Shown here piece after piece: positions 1 through 9,250 of a stretch of 64,000 nucleotides of DNA. Each line of letters starts with the position of its first letter. Positions within the stretch are counted from its first letter, which is position 1. The DNA comes from Helicobacter trogontum (GTDB lineage Bacteria > Campylobacterota > Campylobacteria > Campylobacterales > Helicobacteraceae): contig NZ_JRPL02000007.1 of the NCBI RefSeq assembly GCF_000765905.2, forward strand, positions 48,583-112,582. Reading direction: 5' to 3'. The notes beneath the pieces are model-generated. The model saw only the letters and a program-made list of their open reading frames with translations, searched no databases and had not been told where the DNA came from. A program made the translations under genes and the position numbers.

Positions 1-1
1 T

Positions 2-2233
2 CCACGAGTTGGACAAAACAGAGAGCTGAAAAAGGCATTGGAGAGTTTTTGGGGTAATAAGAGCACACAAAATGATTTGGAGTCTGTGGCAAAAGATTTG
101 CGAGCAAAGCACTGGGCAGAGCAAAAAGGCTTAGATTATGTATGTGTGAATGATTTTAGTTTGTATGATAATGTATTGGATTTAGCCTATGCATTAAATG
201 CAAAGCCAGAAAGATTTAAAAATTTAAGTGGATTAGAGGGCTATTTTGCAATGGCTAGGGGACATAACAATGGTGTTGCATGTGAAATGACAAAGTGGTT
301 TAACACAAATTATCATTATGTTGTGCCAGAGCTTAGCGAAAGCGATGACTACAAGGCAGATGTTAGCCTTATTAGAGCTTATTATAATGAAGCGAAAGCA
401 TTGGGTTACACACCTAAAATCTCGCTTATAGGGCTATTTACATTCTTTGGACTAAGTAAGGTTGTAAGTGGGAATCCTGTAAACATTTTCAAAAAACTTA
501 AAGTTGCATATTTGGAATTAATAGCAGAGATAGTAAAGCTAGATTCTAAGGTTGTAGTCGAGTTTAGTGAGCCGATTTTTGTGCGTGGGATTTGCAAGGA
601 AATTTTTGAAGGCATTGATGTAGAATCTGAAATTTTAAATGTCTATAATACTATTTCAGAAAGTGGAGTGCAAGCGATTGTAAGCACATTTTTTGAACAT
701 AGTAAAGAACTCACAGAGATTCTTGTTAAGTCAAAGATCGCAGGTATTGGACTTGATTTCCTTTATGGAGAGAGAAATAAAGAAAGTTTGCAAATTATTG
801 CAGAGAGCGATAAGATTCTTTACGCTGGAGTTATTGATGGGCGAAATATTTGGGTAGCTGATATTGAGTCTAAACTTAAACTTTTAGAATCTATTGGTAG
901 TGTTGTGCCAAAGGATAGGATTGTAGTAAGTGCATCTTGTTCACTCTTACATCTACCTTTTAGTAAAGAGGGTGAGAATAAGATCGAGGGTGAGATCCTT
1001 TCTTGGCTTAGTTTTGCACGAGAGAAAATCGCAGAGATTTGTGCTATAGATAAGGCTTATAGAGGGCAAATAGATTCTCAAGTAGAAGAATTTTTAGAGC
1101 AAAATAAAGCAGTTAATCTATCTCGCAAAAATTCTACTAAAACATATAATAAAGCCATACGTGAAAGAGTGGAATCTTATAATATTAAAGACAGGAGTTT
1201 ACCATTCAAAGAACGTATTAAGCTTCAAAAAGAGGCATTTAATTTTCCAGTTTTACCGACTACAACTATTGGTTCATTTCCACAGACAAGCGAGATTAGA
1301 GCATTGCGTTTGGGATATAAAAAAGGTGAAATTAATAAAGCAGAGTATGAGAAAGGCATACAAGCATATATCAAAGACTGCGTAGAATTTCAAGATTCTA
1401 TTGGGCTTGATGTATTAGTGCATGGAGAGCCAGAGAGAAATGATATGGTGGAATATTTTGGAGAACAGCTAAGCGGTTTTGTATTTAGCTCAAACGCATG
1501 GGTGCAAAGCTATGGTAGCCGCTGTGTGAAACCACCTATTATTTATGGTGATGTGGAACGACCAAAAGCAATGACTGTTGAGTGGATTACTTATGCACAG
1601 AGTTTAACAAAAAAGATAATGAAAGGAATGCTAACAGGTCCTGTAACAATTTTGAATTGGAGTTTTGTTAGAGATGACTTGAGCAGACAAGAAGTGTGTG
1701 AGCAGTTAGCATTATGTATTGCTGATGAAATTGATGATTTGCAAAAGTCAGGAATTAAAGTTATCCAAGTTGATGAGGCAGCATTTAAAGAGGGCTATCC
1801 TTTAAGAGTTGAAAATATTAAAGCATATGAAACTTGGGCGTTATCTTGCTTTAAGACTTCTGTGGCAATTGCAGAGCCAAAAACACAGATTCACACACAT
1901 ATGTGTTATAGCGAGTTTAACGACATTATTAAAACCATTGAAGCTCTTGATGCCGATGTGATTAGTATTGAGACTGCACGAAGTGGAAATGAGCTTCTTA
2001 AAGTCTTTAAAGAAGTAGGCTATACAAATGAAGTTGGACCAGGTGTATATGATATACATAGTCCTAGAATCCCAAGTGTTGAAGAGTTGGTAGCACAGAT
2101 TAAAGCCTTGCTTGAAGTTTTACCAAAAGAGCAATTATGGATAAATCCAGATTGTGGACTTAAGACTAGAAAATGGGAAGAGGTAAAACCAAGCCTTATT
2201 AATATAGTAGAAGCGGTAAAACAAGTTCGCTAA
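2..2233 (+). CDS. metE: Cobalamin-independent methionine synthase MetE (5' end outside window)
   Basis: MetE transfers the methyl group of 5-methyltetrahydropteroyl-triglutamate to homocysteine to make methionine in the cytosol. The reading frame is open from base 2. The codons before the TTG at 38 read PRVGQNRELKKALESFW, the conserved start of the MetE N-terminal domain, so the true start lies just upstream of the window and about 743 residues are present (family about 750). The C-terminal catalytic barrel shows the zinc ligands: HTHMCYSEF (His and Cys) near residue 640 of the protein and NPDCGLKTR (last Cys) near the end. The conserved segment VLPTTTIGSFPQT opens the C-terminal half. metF follows on the same strand after 730 bases, which suits a methionine pathway pair, although the long spacer argues for separate promoters. 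No vitamin B12 riboswitch is visible. Confidence 0.97.
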   Translation, partial: PRVGQNRELKKALESFWGNKSTQNDLESVAKDLRAKHWAEQKGLDYVCVNDFSLYDNVLDLAYALNAKPERFKNLSGLEGYFAMARGHNNGVACEMTKWFNTNYHYVVPELSESDDYKADVSLIRAYYNEAKALGYTPKISLIGLFTFFGLSKVVSGNPVNIFKKLKVAYLELIAEIVKLDSKVVVEFSEPIFVRGICKEIFEGIDVESEILNVYNTISESGVQAIVSTFFEHSKELTEILVKSKIAGIGLDFLYGERNKESLQIIAESDKILYAGVIDGRNIWVADIESKLKLLESIGSVVPKDRIVVSASCSLLHLPFSKEGENKIEGEILSWLSFAREKIAEICAIDKAYRGQIDSQVEEFLEQNKAVNLSRKNSTKTYNKAIRERVESYNIKDRSLPFKERIKLQKEAFNFPVLPTTTIGSFPQTSEIRALRLGYKKGEINKAEYEKGIQAYIKDCVEFQDSIGLDVLVHGEPERNDMVEYFGEQLSGFVFSSNAWVQSYGSRCVKPPIIYGDVERPKAMTVEWITYAQSLTKKIMKGMLTGPVTILNWSFVRDDLSRQEVCEQLALCIADEIDDLQKSGIKVIQVDEAAFKEGYPLRVENIKAYETWALSCFKTSVAIAEPKTQIHTHMCYSEFNDIIKTIEALDADVISIETARSGNELLKVFKEVGYTNEVGPGVYDIHSPRIPSVEELVAQIKALLEVLPKEQLWINPDCGLKTRKWEEVKPSLINIVEAVKQVR

Positions 2234-2965
2234 ACTATAAGTTTCTTTGGTGTTTTTAGTGGATTATTTATCCCAAATTGATTGCTATTGTTTGGGCGAT
2301 TTGCGTATCTTTGAGTATCGCTAATTTTGGTTTAATCAGAATTATTGCTATGCTCTAAGAGTTTTATGAGTATTGTTATGATTTGTTTTGATAGCAAGAT
2401 TTTGTTTGTGAAATCTGCACAAAAATGTTTCGTATCTATTCTAAATACAGCTGTTATTCTAGAATAGGGTGTGTTGCAGGGTTGACAAGCTATAACTATC
2501 AAAGTTGAATATTATTGATCGCAACTAAGTTTATGAACTGCATATCTGTATGATGGCAAGATTTAAACTTGGTTTCTTATCTTTTTTAAGAAAGATTTTG
2601 TTATTGAAAGCAACAGAATTTTTCTTAAAAAAGATAAGAGGTTTTTAATTTTATTGGATGCAATAAATAAGGAATCTAGGTTATATAAATATAGATAGAG
2701 TTATTTGCAGGAGTGTTTTTAAAGAGGATTTGGGTTATGAGGAATATTATACAAGAGAGATTACGTAGCAAGGAAATATTTAAGTGTGCAAGAAGTAGGC
2801 TTTTGTATCAAAGAACTTGTGGTGTGATACTTGCACAAGTTAATCAGTGAGGTAAGATATTCTAGTTAATGTAGGTATTTAAAATGATGATGATTTTTAA
2901 GATTTGATTAAAGCATCTACTTAGAATCTAAGTCTCCAAACTAAAATGAAAGAAAGGATAGCACG
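2234..2965. other. Gene-free spacer between metE and metF
   Basis: No open frame of convincing length, tRNA or known riboswitch is visible in these A/T-rich 730 bases. The only clear structure is the long stem-loop at 2575-2639, given separately. Confidence 0.6.
2575..2639 (+). other. Long inverted repeat (stem about 23 bp, loop about 19)
   Basis: TCTTATCTTTTTTAAGAAA at 2575-2593 pairs without mismatch with 2621-2639, and the pairing continues through a G:U pair and three A/T pairs to 2597/2617. It is followed by GTTTTTAATTTT. It could be a factor-independent terminator, but it sits 340 bases after metE, far for a terminator of that gene. A small RNA end or a remnant of a mobile element are other options. 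The structure is directly visible; the role is inferred. Confidence 0.5.
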
Positions 2966-3871
2966 ATGTTAGAATCTCTTGTAGCTAAACTAAGAAGCAA
3001 TGAATCATTTTTGAGCGTAGAGGTCTCACCGAGACTAAGTGCTACAATTGGGCAAAATGTGATAGATGAACTAGAATCTTTAGAACAAGCAGATTGTTTT
3101 GTCTGCACAGATTCTCCACTTGCACGGCTTAAGCCCTCATCAATTCTTAGTTCAATCAAATTACAAAATGCTCTCAATAAGCCACTTATTTGTACGCTTT
3201 CAATGAGAGATAGGAACTCTATTGCTTTATGTGGAGATATTTTGGCAGCAAATGAGTTTGGATTGCGTGCCTTTCTTAGCCTTAGTGGTGATAGTGTGAA
3301 GAATGGGGATTGTGCTGGGGCTAAGGGTGTATTTGAAGAAAGTTCTTTAAAACTTGGCAGAATCATAGAGGACTTAAATCAAGGCGTGGCAGCAAATGGT
3401 AAGGCTTTAAAGGATGGGGTAAAGCCTATTTACAATTTTTCTGTTATTAATTCTCATGCCAACAACACAGAATCTCTAAAAAAGAAAATGCTTAAAAAGC
3501 TTAGTAATTCAAAGGTTGAAGGACTTTTTACGCAACCTGTGTTTTCACTCCAAAGTGCACAATTCTTGCTTGAAAGTTTGGAAGAAATAAATGAAAACTT
3601 GGAGCAAAAATGTGTTATGATTTTGGGATTTTTTCCTGTGTTAAATTACAAAGTGGCGTTATTTTTGCGTGATAAATTGCCTGGCGTGTATATTCCAAAC
3701 GAATGGGTTGAGAGACTAGAAAAGGCAAGTATACGCAGCAAGGAAGAAGAGCAGAAAGTGGGCTTAGAGCTTTCAAGAGAGCTTTTTTTTGGTTTGCAGA
3801 CACTACATAATAAATTCCATTTTATGAGCGCTAATAAACCAAGCTTATTGAAAGAGTTTGTAAGAGGCTGA
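2966..3871 (+). CDS. metF: Methylenetetrahydrofolate reductase (MetF family)
   Basis: Reduces 5,10-methylene-THF to 5-methyl-THF, which feeds the methyl group to MetE just upstream. The 301 residues have the usual MetF length and landmarks: an N-terminal strand FLSVEVSPR, the segment TLSMRDRNS, LSLSGDS around residue 110, FTQPVF near 195 and ILGFFPV near 225, and the closing PGVYIPNEWVERL. The ATG at 2966 has an upstream GAAAGAAAGGA Shine-Dalgarno. A run of eight T lies near the 3' end (3783-3790); a slip there would replace the last 25 or so residues, but nothing shows that it does. Most residues of the flavin-binding barrel are recognisable only in pattern, so the assignment rests on overall motif order and on the metE neighbour. 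Confidence 0.85.
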   Translation: MLESLVAKLRSNESFLSVEVSPRLSATIGQNVIDELESLEQADCFVCTDSPLARLKPSSILSSIKLQNALNKPLICTLSMRDRNSIALCGDILAANEFGLRAFLSLSGDSVKNGDCAGAKGVFEESSLKLGRIIEDLNQGVAANGKALKDGVKPIYNFSVINSHANNTESLKKKMLKKLSNSKVEGLFTQPVFSLQSAQFLLESLEEINENLEQKCVMILGFFPVLNYKVALFLRDKLPGVYIPNEWVERLEKASIRSKEEEQKVGLELSRELFFGLQTLHNKFHFMSANKPSLLKEFVRG

Positions 3872-4632
3872 ATCTTTTGTGTGTATTGTTGGATAGTCTG
3901 CTTTTCTTATTATTTGATTCTAATCTTTTAACCTTTCTAGGCTAATTTTACAGACTCACATGAATGGCTAATTATGTTGGCATTTATAATGATTTGGAAT
4001 CTAGATCAAACAAAGTTACTCGTTTCCTATCGATCACATGATAAACTCATCATTTTCTTAGCGGATTTTAGCTTACTAGAAGTTGCATGTATAAAGACTT
4101 GCTAAGCTTTTTGATATTTGAGTTATCTGCTCAATTATCTTGTGAAACATCTTTTAGATTTATTGCTTTAAATCTTTTACCCATAAAAGAATATGTGCAA
4201 ACAACTTTATAATATAAATATATGAGTTTTAGATGATTATAGAGTGGTTTAAGACATCTTTGTTTAATAAATCTTTATAGGATATATACAATAAAAACTA
4301 CCACATACTTTTTGTATAACAATCTAAAATGTTATTCAAAAACAAGATTATTAAAACATATTGTATTAAATAATTTTCATGTGGTTCTTTAAGGATCAAA
4401 GAATCTTTAAAATATTTTAAAAGTTAAATCCCTATGAATTTGACTGAAGTCTGTGTGGCGAGTGTAGTAAAATTTATGAGTTTATGTTAGGCGGCAATAT
4501 GTTTAGAATTTCATAGATGTGTGATTGCAATTTATAATCAGACATATTATATATTATGTGAAAAGCAATAAAGAAGCAAAGGGGTATAAAATATAGAACA
4601 CTTTAAGATAGCTTTTATATGACAAGATAGAG
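3872..4632. other. Gene-free A/T-rich spacer
   Basis: About 760 bases between metF and the convergent MORN-repeat gene. I see no RNA gene, repeat or convincing small frame. Confidence 0.5.
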
Positions 4633-5112
4633 CTAATCTTGATTGCATATATCAGCAATGTTAAGTATTGTGTGCCAATTGCGTATTTGAGTGGTTGTTA
4701 ATAATTTTTGATTATCGCAAACACCAGAGATTGCCACACCATCTTGATAGATGATTGATAACAAATGTTTCCCATTTTTATAGTAGTAGTTTTCGCTACC
4801 ATGTATTGTGTCATGTATATATGGGGTTTCGGCCTTTAAATTCCCATTTGAAAAATAGTGTTTTACGACACCATGTATTTCATCGCCTCTATAAGGTGTT
4901 TCAGATTTCAACTTCCCATTTTTAAAATATATTTTTGCAGTACCATATAATTCTCCATTTTTGTATGATGTTTCAGATTTTATATTTCCATTTGCATAAT
5001 ATGTTTTTTTGATACAAGCTTCTAGCCTGTCTTTTTTACTTTTACATTCTTTTAATACTTCTGCTTGCATATATATAAAGCAGCTTAAAAAAACAAAAAA
5101 TAATTTTTTCAT
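4633..5112 (-). CDS. Secreted MORN-type repeat protein (YwqK-like)
   Basis: A 159-residue protein with an N-terminal signal sequence (MKKLFFVFLSCFIYMQAE) and four or so tandem repeats of the pattern YY.NG..K.ETPY..g.iHG, beginning near residue 37. This is the MORN_2 repeat seen in YwqK-family proteins, which are often annotated as antitoxin-like or surface proteins without firm function. The Cys at residue 11 lies in FLSC, so lipid attachment is possible but the lipobox is weak. ATG at 5112 is preceded on its own strand by AAAAGGATATAAG. It stands alone, with long spacers on both sides. Location in the periplasm or envelope is inferred from the signal sequence. Confidence 0.7.
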   Translation of the reverse strand: MKKLFFVFLSCFIYMQAEVLKECKSKKDRLEACIKKTYYANGNIKSETSYKNGELYGTAKIYFKNGKLKSETPYRGDEIHGVVKHYFSNGNLKAETPYIHDTIHGSENYYYKNGKHLLSIIYQDGVAISGVCDNQKLLTTTQIRNWHTILNIADICNQD

Positions 5113-5809
5113 ACACTTATATCCTTTTGGAACTTTGTTTTTTATTAGATCTTTGTAAATATACTATTGTATCATGTCTTAACAAGACTGATTAAGTTTA
5201 ACTTTAAATAAAATTGAGATATTATGTTGTAGAGAAAAATAAGTAATAGATGCAACAAGGGTGTATCTTATCTTGCGGTTTTATGCAACAATAATGCGGG
5301 ATATAAAAATATAATTTATAATCGATTTTTTTACATAAAGAGGCTGCAATATATAAGCAGGGTTGTATGCGAGATTGTAGGATTAAAATTTTAATTTGTA
5401 GCGAAGTGATATAAAACTTATAATTAAGTATTTATCTAGCTAGTAATTTACAATTTATGTTTAATTAGCACAAAATACCATCATTGCTATTATATCTGGT
5501 TTGCCTCTTTGAATAAGTTGTGTTATTGTGCAGCAATGCAAAAGTAAGTGTATCAATATTTGAATTATCTATCATAGTTCATGTCTAAAGAATATGTATG
5601 TTAATGACTAATTACTAAGGTTAAGCCTTATAATTTTCCTCCGTAAATGAAGGTTTAATTACTGATAAAATTAAAAAGCTTTAAGTAGATTCTGATCGAT
5701 GTTTTATTATCATGAAGTATGTGTCAAACTCTTATAAAGCTTTACGATAAGATGTGACATAGATTGTGATCTTTATAGATTTATATCATCCATGATATTC
5801 ATGTGTTTA
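5113..5809. other. Gene-free A/T-rich spacer
   Basis: About 700 bases between two minus-strand genes. No structured RNA or coding frame that I can support. It contains one copy of the AGATTCT word (5687). Confidence 0.5.
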
Positions 5810-6493
5810 TTATTGCAAGAATGCATAGCCAGTGCTTGGTTCAATAGCAATGACAATATTGCCCACAAGCACTTTTTGTAAATTATTTGGCATGTGCAGA
5901 TTCTGACCACACAGCACTTTGCCAAAATCATCAAAATAAAAGCGGAAAGTATCTCTTTCTTGACAAGTAGTGGGAATTTGCAATGCGAGTGTTTGTAGCT
6001 TGGTGCTTTCATGTAGCCTAAAGTCAAATAATGCATTATCCTTGCAAAATCCTGTAATATTTGTATTGTTATAACCACTTAGACATTGCGTTGTGCCAAT
6101 ATGCAATGCAACAATATCTCCTGCGAGTGGACGCCTATCAAAATCAGTCGTATGCGCAAAACGCGGAGTGTCTCTATAAATTGATAGACTATTTTTTGTG
6201 TAAATTCCACTTGTATGAAATTGCAGTTGCCAATGAAAAGGCATGTTATTTTGCAATAATCGTCTTGAATCCACACGAGCAAATGAGTAAATATCGCCAA
6301 ATCCAATATAGCCTAATTTTGAGTGATCTATCAAAGATAGCATTCTTGTATGCTTCATTGCATAAAGTGTTGTTAAGGCAGCTCTCGTATTATTTGGTAG
6401 CGAAAAGGAGTAGGCAAACCAAGCTGTCGTGGCAAGTATGCTTATGATAAGCAATGAATATAAGATTTCTATGAGTTTCATGAAAGATTGCAT
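5810..6493 (-). CDS. Pseudopilin-like single-pass membrane protein
   Basis: 227 residues. The N-terminus MQSFMKLIEILYSLLIIS resembles a type IV prepilin/type II pseudopilin: a short leader, a Glu five residues after a Met-Lys boundary, then a long hydrophobic helix, followed by a globular domain with paired Cys (QCLSGYNN...GFCKDN, TTCQERD, VLCGQN). The canonical Gly/Phe-Thr-Leu-x-Glu cleavage site is degenerate (FMKLIE), so processing by a prepilin peptidase is uncertain. Start at ATG 6493, with an internal ATG five codons in. No secretion or pilus genes are nearby. Campylobacterota carry such isolated prepilin-like genes and their role is not known to me. Confidence 0.5.
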   Translation of the reverse strand: MQSFMKLIEILYSLLIISILATTAWFAYSFSLPNNTRAALTTLYAMKHTRMLSLIDHSKLGYIGFGDIYSFARVDSRRLLQNNMPFHWQLQFHTSGIYTKNSLSIYRDTPRFAHTTDFDRRPLAGDIVALHIGTTQCLSGYNNTNITGFCKDNALFDFRLHESTKLQTLALQIPTTCQERDTFRFYFDDFGKVLCGQNLHMPNNLQKVLVGNIVIAIEPSTGYAFLQ

Positions 6494-6574
6494 CCTTCCA
6501 TCATAAAATCACAACATTCACACTATAAAAAATAAAATCAAATTATCTTGTAATCTGCAAATAGTTTGATAATA

Positions 6575-6814
6575 TTAATATACAAACCATTCTCTTTTTA
6601 ATTTATTTAATACATCAATTTCTTTTTTCAGTGCCATAACTTGCTCATCAACTGTTGCAAACAAGCTCATATTTAAGTGTTCTGGCATATCCAAACTACC
6701 ACGTTTAATCATGATATAATCCTCAAGACTAATCTTTGCCATGTTTAACGAGATTGTGATTTCATCTTGAATATTTTCAATATTTTTTATAATCTGATTA
6801 ATGCGTTCAAACAT
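6575..6814 (-). CDS. Small conserved-looking helical protein, function unknown
   Basis: A 79-residue frame with a good Shine-Dalgarno (AAAAAAGGATAAAAC before the ATG at 6814) and a purely alpha-helical, heptad-like composition (FERINQIIKNIENIQDEI..., VMALKKEIDVLNKLK). No signal sequence and no known domain recognised. It lies 80 bases upstream of the pseudopilin-like gene on the same strand and might share its transcript. A small cytosolic dimer or chaperone is a guess only. Confidence 0.55.
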   Translation of the reverse strand: MFERINQIIKNIENIQDEITISLNMAKISLEDYIMIKRGSLDMPEHLNMSLFATVDEQVMALKKEIDVLNKLKREWFVY

Positions 6815-7023
6815 GTTTTATCCTTTTTTATACAATAAACTTTGTATTATTGTAACAAGTTTTTGTCAAATAAATATTGCATATAGATATTGCATAATTC
6901 CATATCATTAGTCATCATATCTTATTAATTTTAATATATACATAAGTATGCTGAATTGAATCTTGTATAATAATTGCCGATTATGGTTACTAGATTCTTT
7001 GTGTGTTTGAAGAGATAGTAAAA

Positions 7024-7045
7024 TTTTAGAATCTAGATTCTAAAA
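7024..7045. promoter_or_regulatory. Perfect 22-bp palindrome upstream of the secreted protein gene
   Basis: TTTTAGAATCT is followed at once by its exact reverse complement, ending 23 bases before the ATG at 7069. It consists of the two orientations of the word AGAATCT that recurs throughout the window. It may be a dimeric-repressor operator, or just a chance head-to-head pair of the repeated word. Confidence 0.5.
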
Positions 7046-7068
7046 ACATTGCAGAAAGGGGTAAAACT

Positions 7069-7668
7069 ATGAAAGACATCTTAAAATGTTTGATTACAAG
7101 CGTAATAGTATGGAGCGGTGTTTTGCATGCAGAGTCGCCTTATGCCCCAGACTTTTCATTAAAAACCCATGTTTTACAGGAGCCACCAGCCCTAATGCAA
7201 AACTATAATACGGGTTTGCCAGAAAGTTGGGAATATTATGCCACAAAAGCACCAAGGCAGAATGTGCTTATACCTACCATGCCTGTCATTATGGAGATTT
7301 GTGCGATCATGGAAACACCATTGCAAGTTTATCTTACAAAAGAATCTCTGATGCAGGGGTGTCGCATGGGTGATAAGGGACTATTACATCTTATACTCCA
7401 ACCTTATCAGTATCTACCCTCATTGCATACTCTAGAGAACACATCGCTTATAGCTAACACAGGGCAAACTTATAATTATCCACAAATAGTTATCTATTAT
7501 AAGATTGATGAGAAGACACAAGATATTCTTACAAGCATAGAGTTAGGTGATTTTTATGATGAAAATGGCAGTATTATTGTGAATGGAGAATCTTTTTGGT
7601 ATAACAAAGATGTTATGCTGACATTTCATAAGCTTATCCGTGAAATAAGTGATGAGGTTATTTATTGA
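7069..7668 (+). CDS. Predicted exported protein of unknown function
   Basis: 199 residues with a clear signal peptide (MKDILKCLITSVIVWSGVLHA, cleavage expected after HAE or LHA). The mature part is rich in Pro, Tyr and Leu, with three Cys and no motif that I recognise. ATG at 7069 has the Shine-Dalgarno AGAAAGGGG. It sits behind a 22-bp perfect palindrome at 7024-7045. The next gene starts 110 bases downstream under its own sigma-54-type promoter, so this gene is probably monocistronic. A periplasmic or outer-membrane-associated product is inferred from the signal sequence only. Confidence 0.6.
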   Translation: MKDILKCLITSVIVWSGVLHAESPYAPDFSLKTHVLQEPPALMQNYNTGLPESWEYYATKAPRQNVLIPTMPVIMEICAIMETPLQVYLTKESLMQGCRMGDKGLLHLILQPYQYLPSLHTLENTSLIANTGQTYNYPQIVIYYKIDEKTQDILTSIELGDFYDENGSIIVNGESFWYNKDVMLTFHKLIREISDEVIY

Positions 7669-7727
7669 TAAATTATAATCAATGATTATTGCCATATGTA
7701 ACCAGTATTTTCTAAAGTATTAGATAT

Positions 7728-7745
7728 TAGGAATAAGTTTTGCTT
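7728..7745 (+). promoter_or_regulatory. Sigma-54 (RpoN) type promoter
   Basis: TTAGGAATAAGTTTTGCTTT has the invariant GG (7730-7731) and GC (7742-7743) separated by ten bases and a TTGCTT -12 element, matching the RpoN consensus used by flagellar genes in Helicobacter. Transcription would begin near 7755, which rules out the TTG at 7745 as the start of the next gene and favours ATG 7778. Confidence 0.65.
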
Positions 7746-7777
7746 TGATAAATGAGAAATTAAAAATGGAGTTTATC

Positions 7778-9118
7778 ATGGCTATCAATGTGAATGCGGT
7801 GCCTATTGCATTGCAAAAAATACCGACAGCAAATGATTCTTTAAAGCTTGTGGATATGCAAAAAACTTTTAGCATCATTGATGAAGTTCCCGCTGCTGAT
7901 GCTATAGCCACAGATGAAAATCCAGAATATGATGCACAAATTAATGATATGCTAAATACTCTGAAAGCCCTGCAGGTAGCAAAAAAAAGTTTGAGTGATG
8001 TGCAAAGTATCACAAAAGATATCAAAAGCAATTATAAAACTGAAAAAAACGATGCTTGGGCACCAGTTGATGACACAATGTTGCGACAACGTTACGAGGC
8101 TACACTACAGATTAAAGATATTTTAAGCAAAGCAACACTAAACCACAAGAATGTCTTTACAATGGATTACGCAAAAGATGGGATTACCCTTGATTTGGGA
8201 CGGAAAGATATGAGTGCACTTAACTTGCGAGATGAGCACTCTATTAATATATTTTCTGATAATATCGATCGCTTAAGTCAGCAGATTGAAGAGAATGTGC
8301 AAAAACTACAGCAAAAAATTGACAAAATCAATAAAAGTAGATGGTTGTCTATGGAGAATTTGCGTAATGTGCGTTTACAGCAAAAAGAGGTAAATGCAGC
8401 ACTTAAAGCAGCACAACCAGCACCCAACCTAGCAAGTGCTCTTGCTCAAATATCTCAAGAGCAACCCGCTTTGAGCGCATCAATAGATTCTACAACACAA
8501 GATGTATCAGCAAAATCGAATACTCCAACAATAAGCAAAGATCAAGAAAATTCAATACAGCAGAATCTAAATACTCAAGAGAGTGCAAAATCTCAAGTTG
8601 AAAATAATGCAGAGAAGGTTGCAGCATCTAGTGATTCTAAACTCAAGACAGCAGATTCTACTACAAAATCTAATATAGATGATAAAAATATAGAATCTAA
8701 TACAACAAAGTCTAACCCTGTGGGCTTGAATACAGAATCAAAAAAAGAAGATTCTACAAGCTCTAATGAAAAAAGTAGTGATAATAAATATAAAGGGCAA
8801 ATGAATACTGCAAATGTATCCACACAGGGCACTAAAGCTAAAGATCCTAAAGATGAAGTAAGTATAAAAGTAGATGATGCCAGTGTGGATAAAACAAATA
8901 ATATGAAAGAAAGCAATGATAGTGTAGATAAGAAGGCAACACAAGATTCTGCAAAAATGGATACAAAGCAAACAAATAATTCTATAGAAAATGCAAGTAA
9001 AGATAATAGTGAGATAAAAGGGGAGGGTACTAATACAGATACAAAAAGCACCGCTGCGTTAAATAATGCTTCATCGCAAAAAGAGAATGAAGAGCAGGTT
9101 GTTGATGTGTTTGTGTGA
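7778..9118 (+). CDS. Long low-complexity protein, probably RpoN-regulated and flagellum-associated
   Basis: 446 residues from ATG 7778, chosen because GGAG lies six bases upstream and the sigma-54-type promoter would start transcription near 7755. Residues 1-210 are helical with heptads (INDMLNTLKALQVAKKSL, DRLSQQIEENVQKLQQKID). Residues about 215-446 are an extended Ser/Thr/Asn/Lys/Asp tail, almost certainly disordered, with many E-S and D-S pairs and no signal peptide. Length, composition and promoter type recall flagellar hook-length or other exported flagellar proteins such as FliK, but the conserved FliK C-terminal domain is not visible. I do not recognise the family. Confidence 0.6.
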   Translation: MAINVNAVPIALQKIPTANDSLKLVDMQKTFSIIDEVPAADAIATDENPEYDAQINDMLNTLKALQVAKKSLSDVQSITKDIKSNYKTEKNDAWAPVDDTMLRQRYEATLQIKDILSKATLNHKNVFTMDYAKDGITLDLGRKDMSALNLRDEHSINIFSDNIDRLSQQIEENVQKLQQKIDKINKSRWLSMENLRNVRLQQKEVNAALKAAQPAPNLASALAQISQEQPALSASIDSTTQDVSAKSNTPTISKDQENSIQQNLNTQESAKSQVENNAEKVAASSDSKLKTADSTTKSNIDDKNIESNTTKSNPVGLNTESKKEDSTSSNEKSSDNKYKGQMNTANVSTQGTKAKDPKDEVSIKVDDASVDKTNNMKESNDSVDKKATQDSAKMDTKQTNNSIENASKDNSEIKGEGTNTDTKSTAALNNASSQKENEEQVVDVFV

Positions 9119-9250
9119 TGGATTCTGCAAGTTTCAATTTATAAAGATTACATATCAACAAAATATCTAAAGATAGCTGTAATAAAGCTTCTATATGCTT
9201 AATTGATGTAAAAGCATTAATTAAATTAATACAATATAAAGTGAGCTGTT

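Noticed and set aside
2941..3366. 141-codon minus-strand frame opposite metF
   Set aside because: Antisense to a gene with clear family motifs; no ribosome site.
3783..3790. T8 run in metF as a phase-variation switch
   Set aside because: T runs of eight are common at this base composition, the gene is in frame, and switching methionine synthesis is unlikely to be selected.
7745..7777. TTG start at 7745 for the RpoN-regulated gene
   Set aside because: It lies upstream of the transcription start predicted from the sigma-54 promoter, and ATG 7778 has a proper GGAG.
8593..9051. 152-codon minus-strand frame opposite the Ser/Asn-rich protein
   Set aside because: It is the antisense of a low-complexity coding region, hydrophobic only because Asn/Lys/Ser codons reverse to Leu/Phe/Ser; no Shine-Dalgarno.
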